A stretch of 33,882 nt of DNA from JAVXTH01 sp036642795 (GCA_036642795.1 JAVXTH010000017.1:1-33882), one strand, 5' to 3'. Positions 24,558 through 32,915 are shown, counted from the stretch's first letter. Translations and numbers: made by a program. The notes: generated by a model from the sequence alone, not told the origin.

Positions 24558-25154
24558 TTAGAATAAAGTTTTACTATATAACACTTTCCCAATAATTGAT
24601 ATCCGATTTTGTTTTAAATCTTCTTCCTTAAAATAACGTGTTTCAACCTTTGGATTAGCTGCTTCTAAGATAATCGTATTAGGTGCTTTGATAATCTTTT
24701 TAATCGTTACTTCACTGTTATCAATTAAGACAACCGCAATACTACCGCTTGTTACATCATTACATGCCTCAACATAAACAAGATCACCATCGTGAATCTT
24801 AGCACCTTCCATGGATGTGCCTACAACCTTAAGAAAATAATCGCCTTTACGACTTTCATATTCGGTTACTTCCTCATAGCCTAAATAGTTTTCTTGGGCA
24901 AAATAATCATAACCAGCTTTTACTTCTCCTAAAATTGGTTTTTTAAAGTTAATAACTTTACCATTTAAATAAGTTTCAAGATCAAAGCCTAATAAATCAG
25001 AGAGCTTTTTAGCCTTTTCTCCCTTAACTGATTTTATCTCACCTGACATCCATCTTGAAACACAAGACTTAGATGCACCAGTATAAGCTGCAATATAATC
25101 GTTTGTGATGTTATGTTTGCTTTTAAATTCACGTAATATTTCATTTAGTTTCAT
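24558..25154 (-). CDS. LexA/CI-like self-cleaving repressor (HTH_XRE + S24 peptidase)
   Basis: A 198-residue regulator. The N-terminal XRE helix-turn-helix (about 5-60) contains NDYIAAYTGASKSCVSRWMSGE. The C-terminal S24 domain has the Ala80-Gly81 cleavage site (GEVKAGYD), the nucleophile Ser114 in VGTSMEG and the general-base Lys152 in EVTIKK; the 38-residue spacing matches LexA (S119/K156). The HTH is phage-CI-like rather than the winged helix of true LexA. It is divergent from a Y-family polymerase gene and almost certainly represses both until RecA filaments trigger autocleavage. No other phage genes are nearby, so this is a chromosomal damage switch and not a prophage. The ATG has AGGTGAT 6 bases upstream. 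Confidence 0.92.
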   Translation of the reverse strand: MKLNEILREFKSKHNITNDYIAAYTGASKSCVSRWMSGEIKSVKGEKAKKLSDLLGFDLETYLNGKVINFKKPILGEVKAGYDYFAQENYLGYEEVTEYESRKGDYFLKVVGTSMEGAKIHDGDLVYVEACNDVTSGSIAVVLIDNSEVTIKKIIKAPNTIILEAANPKVETRYFKEEDLKQNRISIIGKVLYSKTLF

Positions 25155-25172
25155 AAAATCACCTCTAGTATC

Positions 25173-25203
25173 ATTATACTTAAATTGCGAAATAATTCAA
25201 CTT
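25173..25203 (-). promoter_or_regulatory. Repressor-gene promoter with overlapping dyad
   Basis: Minus strand: -35 TTGAAT (25195-25200), 16-bp spacer, -10 TATAAT (25173-25178). An imperfect dyad AAATTG-N10-CAACTT (25182-25203) covers the -35 and spacer. The same half-site AGTTGA/AGTTGC recurs at 25235-25240 and 25259-25265 on the dinB side. I infer autoregulatory and polymerase operators for the S24 repressor. Confidence 0.55.
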
Positions 25204-25234
25204 ATTAACATTATAATTGTCATATTATAAAATT

Positions 25235-25277
25235 AGTTGAGTTTTATCTACATTTTATGCAACTTTTGTATTATAAT
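25235..25277 (+). promoter_or_regulatory. dinB promoter region with repressor half-sites
   Basis: A perfect -10 TATAAT (25272-25277) has no good -35 hexamer at 16-18 bp. Half-sites AGTTGA (25235-25240) and, inverted, GCAACTT (25259-25265) lie just upstream, the second inside the spacer. They resemble the half-sites in the divergent repressor promoter. Confidence 0.5.
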
Positions 25278-25297
25278 ATAGACAAGGAGTGATGAAG

Positions 25298-26542
25298 ATG
25301 TGGAACAAAGCCATTTTACATAGTGATATCAATCATTGTTATGCACAAATTGAAGAAATGAAGTTCCCTCAATTACGCAATGTTCCTATGGCCGTTGGAG
25401 GACACGAGGAATCACGACATGGAATCATTCTTACTAAAAATGATATGGCAAAACAATATCATCTTAAAACTGGTGAATCTTTACGAAACGCATATGAAAA
25501 ATGTCCAAATCTAGTTGTCATTCCCCCTAATTATGATGATTATATGTACTATACCGAAAAAGTAAAAGATATTTATCGTGACTATAGTGATTACGTTGAA
25601 AGCTTTGGTTTAGATGAAGCCTGGATTGATATAAGCGCTTCTCAGGCGTTATTTGGTGAGCCGGAAGTAATTGCGCATATCATTCAACAACGTGTCTTAG
25701 ATGAATTAGGATTAACTGTCTCGATAGGTGTTTCTTATAATAAGATATTTGCGAAATTAGGTTCCGATATGATTAAACCTTCCGGTCTTGTCGTTATTAG
25801 TGAAGCTAATTATAAAGATAAAGTGTGGCCACTTCCCGTTGAAGATTTATTTTATGTGGGTCATGCGAGTAAAGAAAAATTATTACGACGTGGTATTACA
25901 ACCATTGGTGAACTAGCAAATCAGTCCAGTGATTATTTAAAAACTTTTTTAGGTAAGAACGGTGAAATGTTATGGTATTTTGCGAATGGTCTTGATATCA
26001 GTGAAGTTGCTCTTTCAAGTTTTGAACGTGAAGTAAAATCAGTTGGTAATAGCATTACCACCCCCAAAGATATTAAGAATTTAAACGATGCGAAAATCGT
26101 CTTCTATGTCCTTGCGGAAAGTGTTGCTTCTCGTCTTAAAGATAATGGCTTAAAAGGTTTTGTTATTAGCATTAGTTTACGCAATACCAATCTTGAATGG
26201 ATTTCTCGTCAACAAAAAATCGAAGTCGCAACCAACATCAGCAAAGAGATAATGGAAGTTGTGATGAATTTAGTAAAGCTTCATTATGATTTTAAGATAC
26301 CACTGCGAAGCATTGGTATTTCGGTATCAAGATTAGTTAAAGATGGTGATATAACCCAATTAAATTTATTTGTTGATGAATTTAAAAGAAATGAGGAAAA
26401 ACAAATGGATAAGACAATGGATGAAATAAGAAATAAATATGGATTTAATAGTATTAAACGTTGTGTTGTTTTATTAGATGAGGAACTAACTGATTTTGAT
26501 CCCAAAGGTGAACATATTATTCATCCAGTTAGTTATTTATAA
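25298..26542 (+). CDS. Y-family translesion DNA polymerase (DinB/UmuC-like)
   Basis: Error-prone polymerase for bypass of DNA lesions. The 414 residues start MWNKAILHSDINHCYAQIE: D10 is the first metal ligand and Y15 the ribose steric gate. The second catalytic pair is D106-E107 in SFGLDEAWID. The palm/thumb helix-hairpin region includes DLFYVGHASKEKLLRRGITTIGEL. A beta-clamp-binding motif, QLNLF, lies in the C-terminal tail (GDITQLNLFVDEF). N12 and Y15 resemble UmuC more than DinB. The start at 25298 is 8 bases after AAGGAG; upstream GTG/ATG codons at 25289 and 25292 are too close to that site. It is divergent from the S24 repressor and coupled (TAATG) to a small downstream gene. Confidence 0.93.
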   Translation: MWNKAILHSDINHCYAQIEEMKFPQLRNVPMAVGGHEESRHGIILTKNDMAKQYHLKTGESLRNAYEKCPNLVVIPPNYDDYMYYTEKVKDIYRDYSDYVESFGLDEAWIDISASQALFGEPEVIAHIIQQRVLDELGLTVSIGVSYNKIFAKLGSDMIKPSGLVVISEANYKDKVWPLPVEDLFYVGHASKEKLLRRGITTIGELANQSSDYLKTFLGKNGEMLWYFANGLDISEVALSSFEREVKSVGNSITTPKDIKNLNDAKIVFYVLAESVASRLKDNGLKGFVISISLRNTNLEWISRQQKIEVATNISKEIMEVVMNLVKLHYDFKIPLRSIGISVSRLVKDGDITQLNLFVDEFKRNEEKQMDKTMDEIRNKYGFNSIKRCVVLLDEELTDFDPKGEHIIHPVSYL

Positions 26543-26781
26543 TGTTGTATAAGCGCTACATTCCGGTTGTGACCTTAATTGGCACAAAAGGTGAACTTCG
26601 CCCTCTTTTTATTATTTGGGATTATGGGGTAAAGTTTCCGATTGATAAAATATTAGAAGTGAGAAACTGTGCCTCACTAGTTGGCGGCTGTGGTACCCTT
26701 TATCGTTGTCGTATTCAAGGTAAAGAAAGAAATTTGTTTTATGAAAAGAATCGCTGGTTTATTGAAAGCCACCAACCTTAG
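26542..26781 (+). CDS. Small protein coupled to the Y-family polymerase, function unknown
   Basis: A 79-residue protein whose ATG overlaps the polymerase stop codon by one base (TAATG), so it should be translated at a fixed ratio to the polymerase. It has no signal peptide or membrane segment. Predicted to be mostly beta: VVTLIGTKGELRPLFIIWD, a GGCGTLYRCRI segment, and a C-terminal aromatic KNRWFIE. Cysteines are C43, C50 and C56. I do not recognise a named family. It is not YolD-like, the usual small partner of Bacillota UvrX-type polymerases, in sequence. An accessory role in translesion synthesis is inference from coupling alone. Confidence 0.8.
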   Translation: MLYKRYIPVVTLIGTKGELRPLFIIWDYGVKFPIDKILEVRNCASLVGGCGTLYRCRIQGKERNLFYEKNRWFIESHQP

Positions 26782-26808
26782 ATAGTAGATTAGTTCCTAA
26801 TTTACGTG

Positions 26809-26814
26809 TATAAT
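26809..26814 (+). promoter_or_regulatory. Probable -10 element for cca
   Basis: TATAAT lies 20 bases before the cca ATG in the 53-bp gap; AAAGGAA follows as ribosome-binding site. The upstream -35 candidate (TAGATT, 17 bp) is poor, so confidence is moderate. Confidence 0.4.
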
Positions 26815-26834
26815 AAAACAAAAGGAATGATTTG

Positions 26835-28184
26835 ATGGAAATTAAAATACCAACTTCAATTATAAATGTTATGAAAGCCTTAGAAAAATGTCACTATGAA
26901 GTCTATTTGGTTGGTGGTAGTGTTCGAGATCAATTGATGGAGTTAGCAATCAATGATTATGATTTAACCACAAGTGCCACACCAGATCAAATGCAGAGTG
27001 TTTTTCATGATGTTTATCCAATCATTCCCACTGGGATAAAGCATGGTACTTTAACTATCATTGTCGATCATAAAGCGGTTGAAATAACGACCTTTCGCAA
27101 AGATAAAAACTATGAAAACCATCGTACTCCCAATCAAGTCATTTTTACGCCTTCTTTATTAGAAGATTTAAAACGGCGAGATTTCACTATCAATGCGATT
27201 GCCTATCACCCTAGCAAAGGCATCATTGATCCTTTTAATGGACTAGCTGATATTAAAAAAAGAATCGTTCACTGTGTTGGTGATCCTAATAAACGCTTTG
27301 ATGAAGATGCTTTAAGAATGATGAGAGCAATTCGTTTCTCCCATGCTTTGAATTTCACGATTGAATCTAAAACAAAAGCAGCCATTATCAAACAAGCTCA
27401 TCTATTATCCTTTATCTCAAATGAGCGAATCATGCAAGAACTTGTAAAGTGTTTAAAGAGTGAAAATAAAGACTTATTATATAAGCTACAAGAAGTTCAT
27501 CTTTTAGATAAGATTTTACCGGACGTAGCCAATATGGTGAACTTTGATCAACAAAGTCCCTGGCATAAATATGACTTATTCAAGCATACACAGATTGCCC
27601 TAAACAATGCTTCCACTTATTCAATTAACTTAAAACTAGCAATCCTATTACATGACATTGGAAAGTTAAGTACACAAAACTTTGACGAGCATGGTATTGC
27701 TCATTATAAGAAACATGCTTATGTTTCTTGTCAACAAGCTCAGCTCATATTAAAACGTTTATGTTTTGATCGTAAAACAATAAGCAATGTAATGCAATTA
27801 ATTGAATATCATGATTATTATCTACAAAACAATGAAAGAATTGTAGTCCGTTTCTTAAATAAAATCAATTATGATTATGACTTAGCTCGTGATATTTTAC
27901 TCGTTCAATTAGCTGATGATTTAGCTAAGAATCCTGAAAAGGTAAAAGCTAAAATTGAAGTCATTCAATCCTGTCTTAAAATGATTGAAACAATGAAAGA
28001 AAATCAATCTTGCATCACTTTAAAAACCCTTGCGATCAATGGCAATCATTTAATTACATTAGGTTATAAAAACAAGGAAATTGGTGATACGTTAGTTGAA
28101 ATATTAGAAAAAGTAAACGACCATGCCTTAGATAATAATTTACAAGCTTTACTACACTATGCAAAGAAGGTATCTCCTAATTAG
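26835..28184 (+). CDS. cca: CCA tRNA nucleotidyltransferase with HD domain
   Basis: Adds or repairs the 3' CCA of tRNAs. The 449 residues begin with a class II nucleotidyltransferase head: LVGGSVRDQLM with DYDLTTSATPDQM (the DXD metal site), the RRDFTINAIAY motif and DEDALRMMRAIRFSHAL. An HD domain in the C-terminal half has LLHDIGKLST and HDYYL. The ATG at 26835 is preferred over a TTG at 26832 by spacing from AAAGGAA. A poly(A) polymerase is the main alternative because the families are similar. As this is likely the only such gene, I keep the CCA call. The stop codon sits inside its terminator. Confidence 0.92.
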   Translation: MEIKIPTSIINVMKALEKCHYEVYLVGGSVRDQLMELAINDYDLTTSATPDQMQSVFHDVYPIIPTGIKHGTLTIIVDHKAVEITTFRKDKNYENHRTPNQVIFTPSLLEDLKRRDFTINAIAYHPSKGIIDPFNGLADIKKRIVHCVGDPNKRFDEDALRMMRAIRFSHALNFTIESKTKAAIIKQAHLLSFISNERIMQELVKCLKSENKDLLYKLQEVHLLDKILPDVANMVNFDQQSPWHKYDLFKHTQIALNNASTYSINLKLAILLHDIGKLSTQNFDEHGIAHYKKHAYVSCQQAQLILKRLCFDRKTISNVMQLIEYHDYYLQNNERIVVRFLNKINYDYDLARDILLVQLADDLAKNPEKVKAKIEVIQSCLKMIETMKENQSCITLKTLAINGNHLITLGYKNKEIGDTLVEILEKVNDHALDNNLQALLHYAKKVSPN

Positions 28185-28200
28185 GAAATACCTTCTTTTC
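28164..28200 (+). terminator. Terminator of cca
   Basis: AAGAAGGTAT pairs perfectly with ATACCTTCTT (10 bp) and an inner TCCTAATTAGGA palindrome extends the stem. A short T-rich run follows. The hairpin begins 18 bases before the stop and encloses it. On the other strand it could weakly terminate the convergent M20 gene. Confidence 0.75.
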
Positions 28201-28207
28201 TATTATG

Positions 28208-29398
28208 TTATACTGTTTCCTTTTTTAATCGATTAGCTAACTCTTTTTTGGATTCATCAATAATACTATTATCTTCAAACAAATCAATAATAGATCTACT
28301 CATTGACTTTCCAGTGATTTCAATACAGCGTTTTCCAGCTTCTGATTTGGATAACTCTTTAAACTGTTCCGTATGTCCAGAAATTTTATATTCAGGGAAT
28401 ATCGTAACATAAGGATTACAGATTGGAATTTCTCTTGAAACATTTCCAAGATCTTCTCCACCAAAATCTGCTGGCATGCCATCTAATAAAGGCTCATTAA
28501 GTAATTCTAACTCACCTTTGCATACATCAGATAGCACCTTGTTTGGAATTCTTCCTAAATATCCTATTTCACTCGTGAAATCTAAAGTAACACCAAAAGC
28601 ATCAGCACATCCCTTTGCACATTTATGCATCGTTTTTTCTAACCATTCTAAATCATTCTTACCAAAGCAACTTAAACTACCTGCTAGATTTATTTTATCT
28701 GGAATCATACCAGGTGCTTCTCCGCCGTTAGTAATTATCATGCTAACACGCATATCACTTTTGAAATGTTGTCTCCATAATCCGATTGCTGAGAGGAAAA
28801 TATTAGCGGCGCTTAACGCATTCAAACCATTTTCCGGATGACTTCCAGCGTGTGCTGACTTTCCATGAAATGTTAATTGAAGACGTGTATTCGACATACA
28901 TTCACCTGCTAATCGAGTTTTATCACTGGTTGGATGCATCATAAATACAGAGTCAATATTATTAAAAACATTTTTCTCTAGCATTTTGATTTTTCCTCCC
29001 CCGCCTTCTTCTGCTGGGGTTCCAATGACTAAAATTTCTCCACTTTGCTTATTTTCTTCTAAATATTTTTTCACAACAATTCCAGTTGCTAACGCTGAAA
29101 CGCTTATCAAATTATGTCCACATCCATGACCAAGTTCTTTCAAAGCATCGTACTCTGATAAAACCGCAATTCTAGGATACCCATGTCCATAACTCGCTAC
29201 AAAAGCAGTATCTAATCCACCTGGATTTCGTTTTACGTCAAAGCCCTCGCCTTCAAGAAAAGAACATTGAGCCTCACATGCTTTGTATTCCTGATACGCA
29301 ATTTCAGGATTATCATGAATATAAAGTGATAGATCCCATAACTCCTGCATTCTTGTATCTAAGTATGTATCATATACTTTTTTATTATTGTTGTTCAT
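28208..29398 (-). CDS. M20D-family amidohydrolase (AbgB/PM20D2-like)
   Basis: Cytosolic metallohydrolase of 396 residues (no signal peptide), of the group including IAA-amino-acid hydrolases, AbgB and PM20D2. Seen: YIHDNPEIAYQE (H28), the metal site GHGCGHN (C93, H95), GTPAEEGGGGK (E130, E131), MMHPTSD (H155), and the lid-domain HGKSAHAGSHPENGLNAL and FGGEDLG. Such enzymes cleave amide bonds of acyl- or aroyl-amino acids and dipeptides. It is the last gene of a PTS operon, 10 bases after the IID gene, so its substrate is probably the imported, phosphorylated compound or a product of it. That link is inference; the exact amide is unknown. Confidence 0.88.
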   Translation of the reverse strand: MNNNNKKVYDTYLDTRMQELWDLSLYIHDNPEIAYQEYKACEAQCSFLEGEGFDVKRNPGGLDTAFVASYGHGYPRIAVLSEYDALKELGHGCGHNLISVSALATGIVVKKYLEENKQSGEILVIGTPAEEGGGGKIKMLEKNVFNNIDSVFMMHPTSDKTRLAGECMSNTRLQLTFHGKSAHAGSHPENGLNALSAANIFLSAIGLWRQHFKSDMRVSMIITNGGEAPGMIPDKINLAGSLSCFGKNDLEWLEKTMHKCAKGCADAFGVTLDFTSEIGYLGRIPNKVLSDVCKGELELLNEPLLDGMPADFGGEDLGNVSREIPICNPYVTIFPEYKISGHTEQFKELSKSEAGKRCIEITGKSMSRSIIDLFEDNSIIDESKKELANRLKKETV

Positions 29399-29408
29399 AA
29401 TTTAACAA

Positions 29409-30233
29409 TTATCCAAGAATTCCTAAGAATCCTGCAATCATTGAAATTATCAAAATTCCAAAAATAACTTTGTTATAATTTGCTCCTTTATGAGTGAAAT
29501 ACCAATATATTCCGAAGATTGCACATAATGGTAAAATTCCTTTTAACACTTGATCAAGAATAGTTTGTACTACGATTGGATTTGCATTCTTCATAGTAAA
29601 TTTTAAAGGTGTTGCAATTTTAACATAAGAACTAGAAAGAGCTCCCATCATAAACAATCCCATTATACTAGCACCAGTAATAATATTATTAATCATTCCT
29701 GATTTCATTAAACGCATAACAGAATCTTTACCTAATTTATATCCAAAACGGATAAAGAATAATCCTAGTGAAAAACAAATGATTGGGATTAAAAATGGAA
29801 TAAATGCACCCAATGGAGAACCTTGCATTGCAAATGTACATGCTAATGCTAAGATAATTGGTTTTAATGTTCCATGAATCAATGTATCACCAATACCTGC
29901 AATTGGGCCCATTAGACCTGTTTTAATTCCTGTAATTACTTCTCCTGGAATATCGACACCATTAACTTTTTCTTCTTCCATTGATAGAGAAATACCATGA
30001 ATCAAAGAACCTGTAATTCCTTCTGAATTATAGAATTCCATATGACGAACTAACGCTTCTTTATAACCTTCTTCGTCATCTTTGTATAATTTTTTTAACG
30101 TCTTTGATAATGCATTACAAAATGCTAATCCTTGCAAGCGGTCATATGAATTACTCAATTCAGTTGTTAACCACCACATTAGAAACGTTTTATTTAGATC
30201 CTTTTGAGTTAATTGAATTTTATTTTCTTCCAT
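29409..30233 (-). CDS. PTS mannose/fructose/sorbose-family component IID
   Basis: Membrane subunit (274 residues) that, with IIC, forms the sugar channel of mannose-class phosphotransferase systems. Characteristic: LTQKDLNKTFLMWWLTTELSNSYDRLQGLAFCNAL at the N-terminus (residues 8-42), the amphipathic MEFYNSEGITGSLIHGISLSMEEE region, and the GLMGPIAGIGDTLIHGT loop near 108. C-terminal hydrophobic segments follow. Its ATG overlaps the IIC stop by one base (TAATG). The sugar cannot be assigned from this subunit; neighbouring gnd-like and RpiR genes suggest a sugar acid. Confidence 0.94.
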   Translation of the reverse strand: MEENKIQLTQKDLNKTFLMWWLTTELSNSYDRLQGLAFCNALSKTLKKLYKDDEEGYKEALVRHMEFYNSEGITGSLIHGISLSMEEEKVNGVDIPGEVITGIKTGLMGPIAGIGDTLIHGTLKPIILALACTFAMQGSPLGAFIPFLIPIICFSLGLFFIRFGYKLGKDSVMRLMKSGMINNIITGASIMGLFMMGALSSSYVKIATPLKFTMKNANPIVVQTILDQVLKGILPLCAIFGIYWYFTHKGANYNKVIFGILIISMIAGFLGILG

Positions 30234-30979
30234 TATTCAGCACCTACCTTTGATTTTGAATTAAAAATTATTAAAAGCGCAATACATGTTCCAAATACTG
30301 CTGCTGCCATTGTGTTAATACCAAGGTATGCAACTGCAAAGAATCCAATAAAGAAGTATGGTAATAATTTAGGTTTACCGATTGTAACAATAATGATTGC
30401 GAATCCCATTGCTGGTAAGATTCCTCCGGCAACTGAAAATCCTGTAATAACTCCTGCTGGTAATATTTTTAATAAATTTGCTACTGCATCCGTTCCAAAT
30501 AATGTTAAAACGAAAACTGGAACAAAGCGTAATAAGACTGTCATTAATTCAGGATAAACAAATGCGCATCTAAAGATTCCTTTTTCATTTCCTTCTAAAG
30601 CAAACTTATCAGCCATTCGAACCCAAATTGAATTTGTAGTACGACGAATTTGATCTAGAAATACACCTAATACTCCAAATGGAACAGCTAAAGCAACAGC
30701 AGCATTAGCGTCAATTCCAGTTTTTAAAGCGATAGGGATTGCTACAACTGCAGCTAAGGCAGCATCAGCTGGAACATTACCACCTGTCATAATAATACCT
30801 AGATAAACTAATTGTATTGAAGCACCAATCATTAAACCTTTTTCGACTTCACCTAAGTATAAGCCGATAATGAAGCCAATAAAGATACCTGATCCCAATG
30901 GGGCTGCCATTGTATAGCCAACTCGATTTGTACCTAGAAAATATAATAAACCGCATAAAATTGCTAATATAATATCCAT
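30233..30979 (-). CDS. PTS mannose/fructose/sorbose-family component IIC
   Basis: Polytopic transport subunit, 248 residues, with most of its length hydrophobic. Family marks: GLLYFLGTNRVGYTMAAPLGSG at residues 10-31, the GEVEKGLMIGASIQLVYLG segment, and GGNVPADAALAAVVAIPIAL. It has a GGAGAG ribosome-binding site 12 bases before the ATG and lies 16 bases after the IIB gene. With IID it forms the membrane channel; phosphate comes from IIB. Length is typical for the family (about 250-270). Confidence 0.94.
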   Translation of the reverse strand: MDIILAILCGLLYFLGTNRVGYTMAAPLGSGIFIGFIIGLYLGEVEKGLMIGASIQLVYLGIIMTGGNVPADAALAAVVAIPIALKTGIDANAAVALAVPFGVLGVFLDQIRRTTNSIWVRMADKFALEGNEKGIFRCAFVYPELMTVLLRFVPVFVLTLFGTDAVANLLKILPAGVITGFSVAGGILPAMGFAIIIVTIGKPKLLPYFFIGFFAVAYLGINTMAAAVFGTCIALLIIFNSKSKVGAE

Positions 30980-30995
30980 AATTTTCTTTTCTCTC

Positions 30996-31493
30996 CTATA
31001 CGTTAAAATCGTATTTTTCTAAAATCTTAATAAAATCTATTTTCCCTTCCTCTGGAACTTGATGCAAATAAACATGACTCCCCTTATCCATCATTTCTTT
31101 AAGCATTTTGGCGTCTATATCATCCATAGTTATTGGACCATATACAACTTTTCTTCCTGGCGCACTTCCCAATCCACCAATTTGAATCTCTGGTAATGGT
31201 AGTCCTAAGTTGAATGTTTTGTATGCTTGTTCAACATTTTTAAACAGCAACAATACTTTACCATTTCCTAAACCATTTTCATTCCAAAGCTTAATTGCTT
31301 GATCAACAGAATACACATTAACCGTTGCTCCTGGAGGAGCTGACATAGTATAAATACTAGACATGAAATCATCTTTTGAGAGCATATCATCAATAATGAT
31401 AATTTCATTTGCCATTGTTTGTCCAAACCACTTCGTAATTACTTGTCCATGTATCAATCTAAAATCGATACGTACTAATCTAATATCCGCCAT
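30996..31493 (-). CDS. PTS mannose/fructose/sorbose-family component IIB
   Basis: Cytosolic phosphotransfer subunit of 165 residues. The phosphorylated histidine is H15 in RIDFRLIHGQVITKW, the family's signature start. The rest matches the EIIB fold (EIIIIDDMLSKDDF, VVYGPITMDDIDAKML). It begins 4 bases after the IIA stop region with AAGGAGG nine bases upstream. IIA and IIB are separate proteins here, unlike the fused IIAB of E. coli ManX. Confidence 0.95.
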   Translation of the reverse strand: MADIRLVRIDFRLIHGQVITKWFGQTMANEIIIIDDMLSKDDFMSSIYTMSAPPGATVNVYSVDQAIKLWNENGLGNGKVLLLFKNVEQAYKTFNLGLPLPEIQIGGLGSAPGRKVVYGPITMDDIDAKMLKEMMDKGSHVYLHQVPEEGKIDFIKILEKYDFNV

Positions 31494-31496
31494 CTC

Positions 31497-31919
31497 TTAT
31501 ACCTCCTTTCTTTTTTGTAATTCTTCTAACTTTTCCCTTATATCATAACCGCTACTATTCAGCGTTGATAAAGCACACTTTTTCAAATTTACTATTGTTT
31601 CGTTTTTCATCATTGAATAAGTTTCAATAAGCATTGCTAGATTTAATCCTGACACGATTTCAATATCACATTTATGTAACTGTGCAGCCATCATGTTTGA
31701 AGGAGTACCTCCATACAAATCTACGAATGAAATAAAATCACAATTTTTAGTTTCATTTATATAATTTGAAATTTCGTCACCAAATTCAAATGGATCCATT
31801 CCTGGTTCTAAAGAAAATGTTTTCACGTTTTTCATAGGCCCAATTATCATTTCAGCTGATTTTACAATTTCTTCACCAAAATGACCATGAGTAGAAATAA
31901 GCATTATTGTATTTTCCAT
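31497..31919 (-). CDS. PTS mannose/fructose/sorbose-family component IIA
   Basis: Cytosolic subunit (140 residues) that accepts phosphate from HPr. The phosphohistidine is H11 in LISTHGHFGEEIV, followed by the expected SFVDLYGGTPSNMMAAQL and VSGLNLAMLIE segments. It directly abuts the gnd-like gene (stop at the preceding base), so these two are tightly coupled. Confidence 0.95.
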   Translation of the reverse strand: MENTIMLISTHGHFGEEIVKSAEMIIGPMKNVKTFSLEPGMDPFEFGDEISNYINETKNCDFISFVDLYGGTPSNMMAAQLHKCDIEIVSGLNLAMLIETYSMMKNETIVNLKKCALSTLNSSGYDIREKLEELQKRKEV

Positions 31920-32828
31920 TTATTCACCTTCATTTGACTTAATATAAGAATGTCCGCCAAATCCATTTCTTAACGCAGAAACAACTTTGCAAGAAAAGTC
32001 ATCATCCTCTTGTGATTTGTTTCTCATCATTAGCGATAACGCAATAACTGGTACAGCAATTTCTAATTCAAGTGCCGCTTCAACTGTCCACTTAGCTTCA
32101 CCACTTGCTGCTACTACCCCTTTGATATCTTTTAAACCCGGATGTTCAATGAATTGATTTTCAGCTAATTCCATTAACCAACCTCGAATTACGGATCCAT
32201 GATTCCAATTTTTTGCTACAGAAGCTAAATCGTAATTAAACTTGCTTCGTTCCATTATTTGAAATCCTTCTCCAATTGCTTGCATCATTCCATATTCGAT
32301 GCCATTATGAATCATTTTCATGAAATGGCCACTGCCTGCTTCACCAGTATAAAGATATCCATCTTTTACCGAGATTTTAATAAAAACTTCTTCTAAATAG
32401 TTATAAGCGTCTTTGTCTCCACCAATCATTAGACAAGCACCATATCTTGCTCCTGAAGTACCACCAGAAGTACCGATATCAAGAAATTTGATACCTTTAG
32501 AATTAACCAAATTTGCATGATTAATTGAGTCCTTGTAATTTGAATTACCCGCATCGATTAAAATATCATCTTTATTCAAATATTTTAATACTTCATTAAT
32601 ACAATCATCCGTGATAGCACCAGAAGGAACCATCATCCATACTACTTTTTTATCATCTAAACTGTCACACAGATTTTCAATCGAATTTTCAGTTTCTATA
32701 CCTTTGTCTTGCATAGCCTTTCTTGTCATTTCATCAACATCAAAACCTATTACATTTTGACCATGTTCTTTTAAATTCATGGCTAAGTTTGACCCCATTT
32801 TACCTAAACCTATTAACCCTATCTTCAA
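31920..32828 (-). CDS. 6-phosphogluconate dehydrogenase-like, short (GndA-type) form
   Basis: NAD(P)-dependent oxidative decarboxylase of about 302 residues, the short NAD-preferring class found in gluconate operons rather than the 470-residue Gnd. Seen: GLGKMG nucleotide-binding loop at 7-12, VPSGAITDDC, DAGNSNYKDS, the GTSGGTSGARYGACLMIGG segment and the catalytic K in FMKMIHNGIEYGMMQA. I favour a TTG start at 32828 because GGAGG lies 9 bases upstream. An in-frame ATG at 32843 has no ribosome-binding site and would place that GGAGG inside the gene. It leads the PTS operon, implying that the imported sugar phosphate is 6-phosphogluconate or converts to it. Confidence 0.88.
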   Translation of the reverse strand: MKIGLIGLGKMGSNLAMNLKEHGQNVIGFDVDEMTRKAMQDKGIETENSIENLCDSLDDKKVVWMMVPSGAITDDCINEVLKYLNKDDILIDAGNSNYKDSINHANLVNSKGIKFLDIGTSGGTSGARYGACLMIGGDKDAYNYLEEVFIKISVKDGYLYTGEAGSGHFMKMIHNGIEYGMMQAIGEGFQIMERSKFNYDLASVAKNWNHGSVIRGWLMELAENQFIEHPGLKDIKGVVAASGEAKWTVEAALELEIAVPVIALSLMMRNKSQEDDDFSCKVVSALRNGFGGHSYIKSNEGE

Positions 32829-32859
32829 TGTAAGCGCCTCCATTCAACTTCATAACTAG

Positions 32860-32888
32860 AGTATACAACAAAATATTTTTTTTGTAAA
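32860..32888 (-). promoter_or_regulatory. Promoter of the PTS/gnd operon
   Basis: Minus strand: -35 TTTACA (32883-32888), 17-bp spacer, -10 TATACT (32860-32865). The spacer is filled by operator-like copy 1 at 32862-32883. Confidence 0.65.
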
Positions 32889-32915
32889 CAATTTATACAA
32901 AAAAATATTTTTGTT
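32862..32915. repeat. Tandem operator-like repeats, 32-bp period
   Basis: A 22-bp sequence beginning TATACAA and containing AAAATATTTTT occurs at 32862-32883 and again at 32894-32915, with 20 of 22 positions identical. The second copy extends to a near-perfect dyad at 32895-32920 (ATACAAA...TTTGTAT, 11 of 13 pairs). The 32-bp period equals about three helical turns, so bound proteins would sit on the same DNA face. Probable binding sites for the divergent RpiR-family regulator. Confidence 0.6.

Noticed and set aside
24558..25154. Prophage remnant suggested by a CI-like repressor
   Set aside because: No integrase, attachment site or other phage gene is nearby, and the divergent partner is a chromosomal Y-family polymerase.
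28476..28841. A 121-codon plus-strand frame inside the M20 amidohydrolase gene
   Set aside because: It is antisense to conserved active-site segments and has no start signals.
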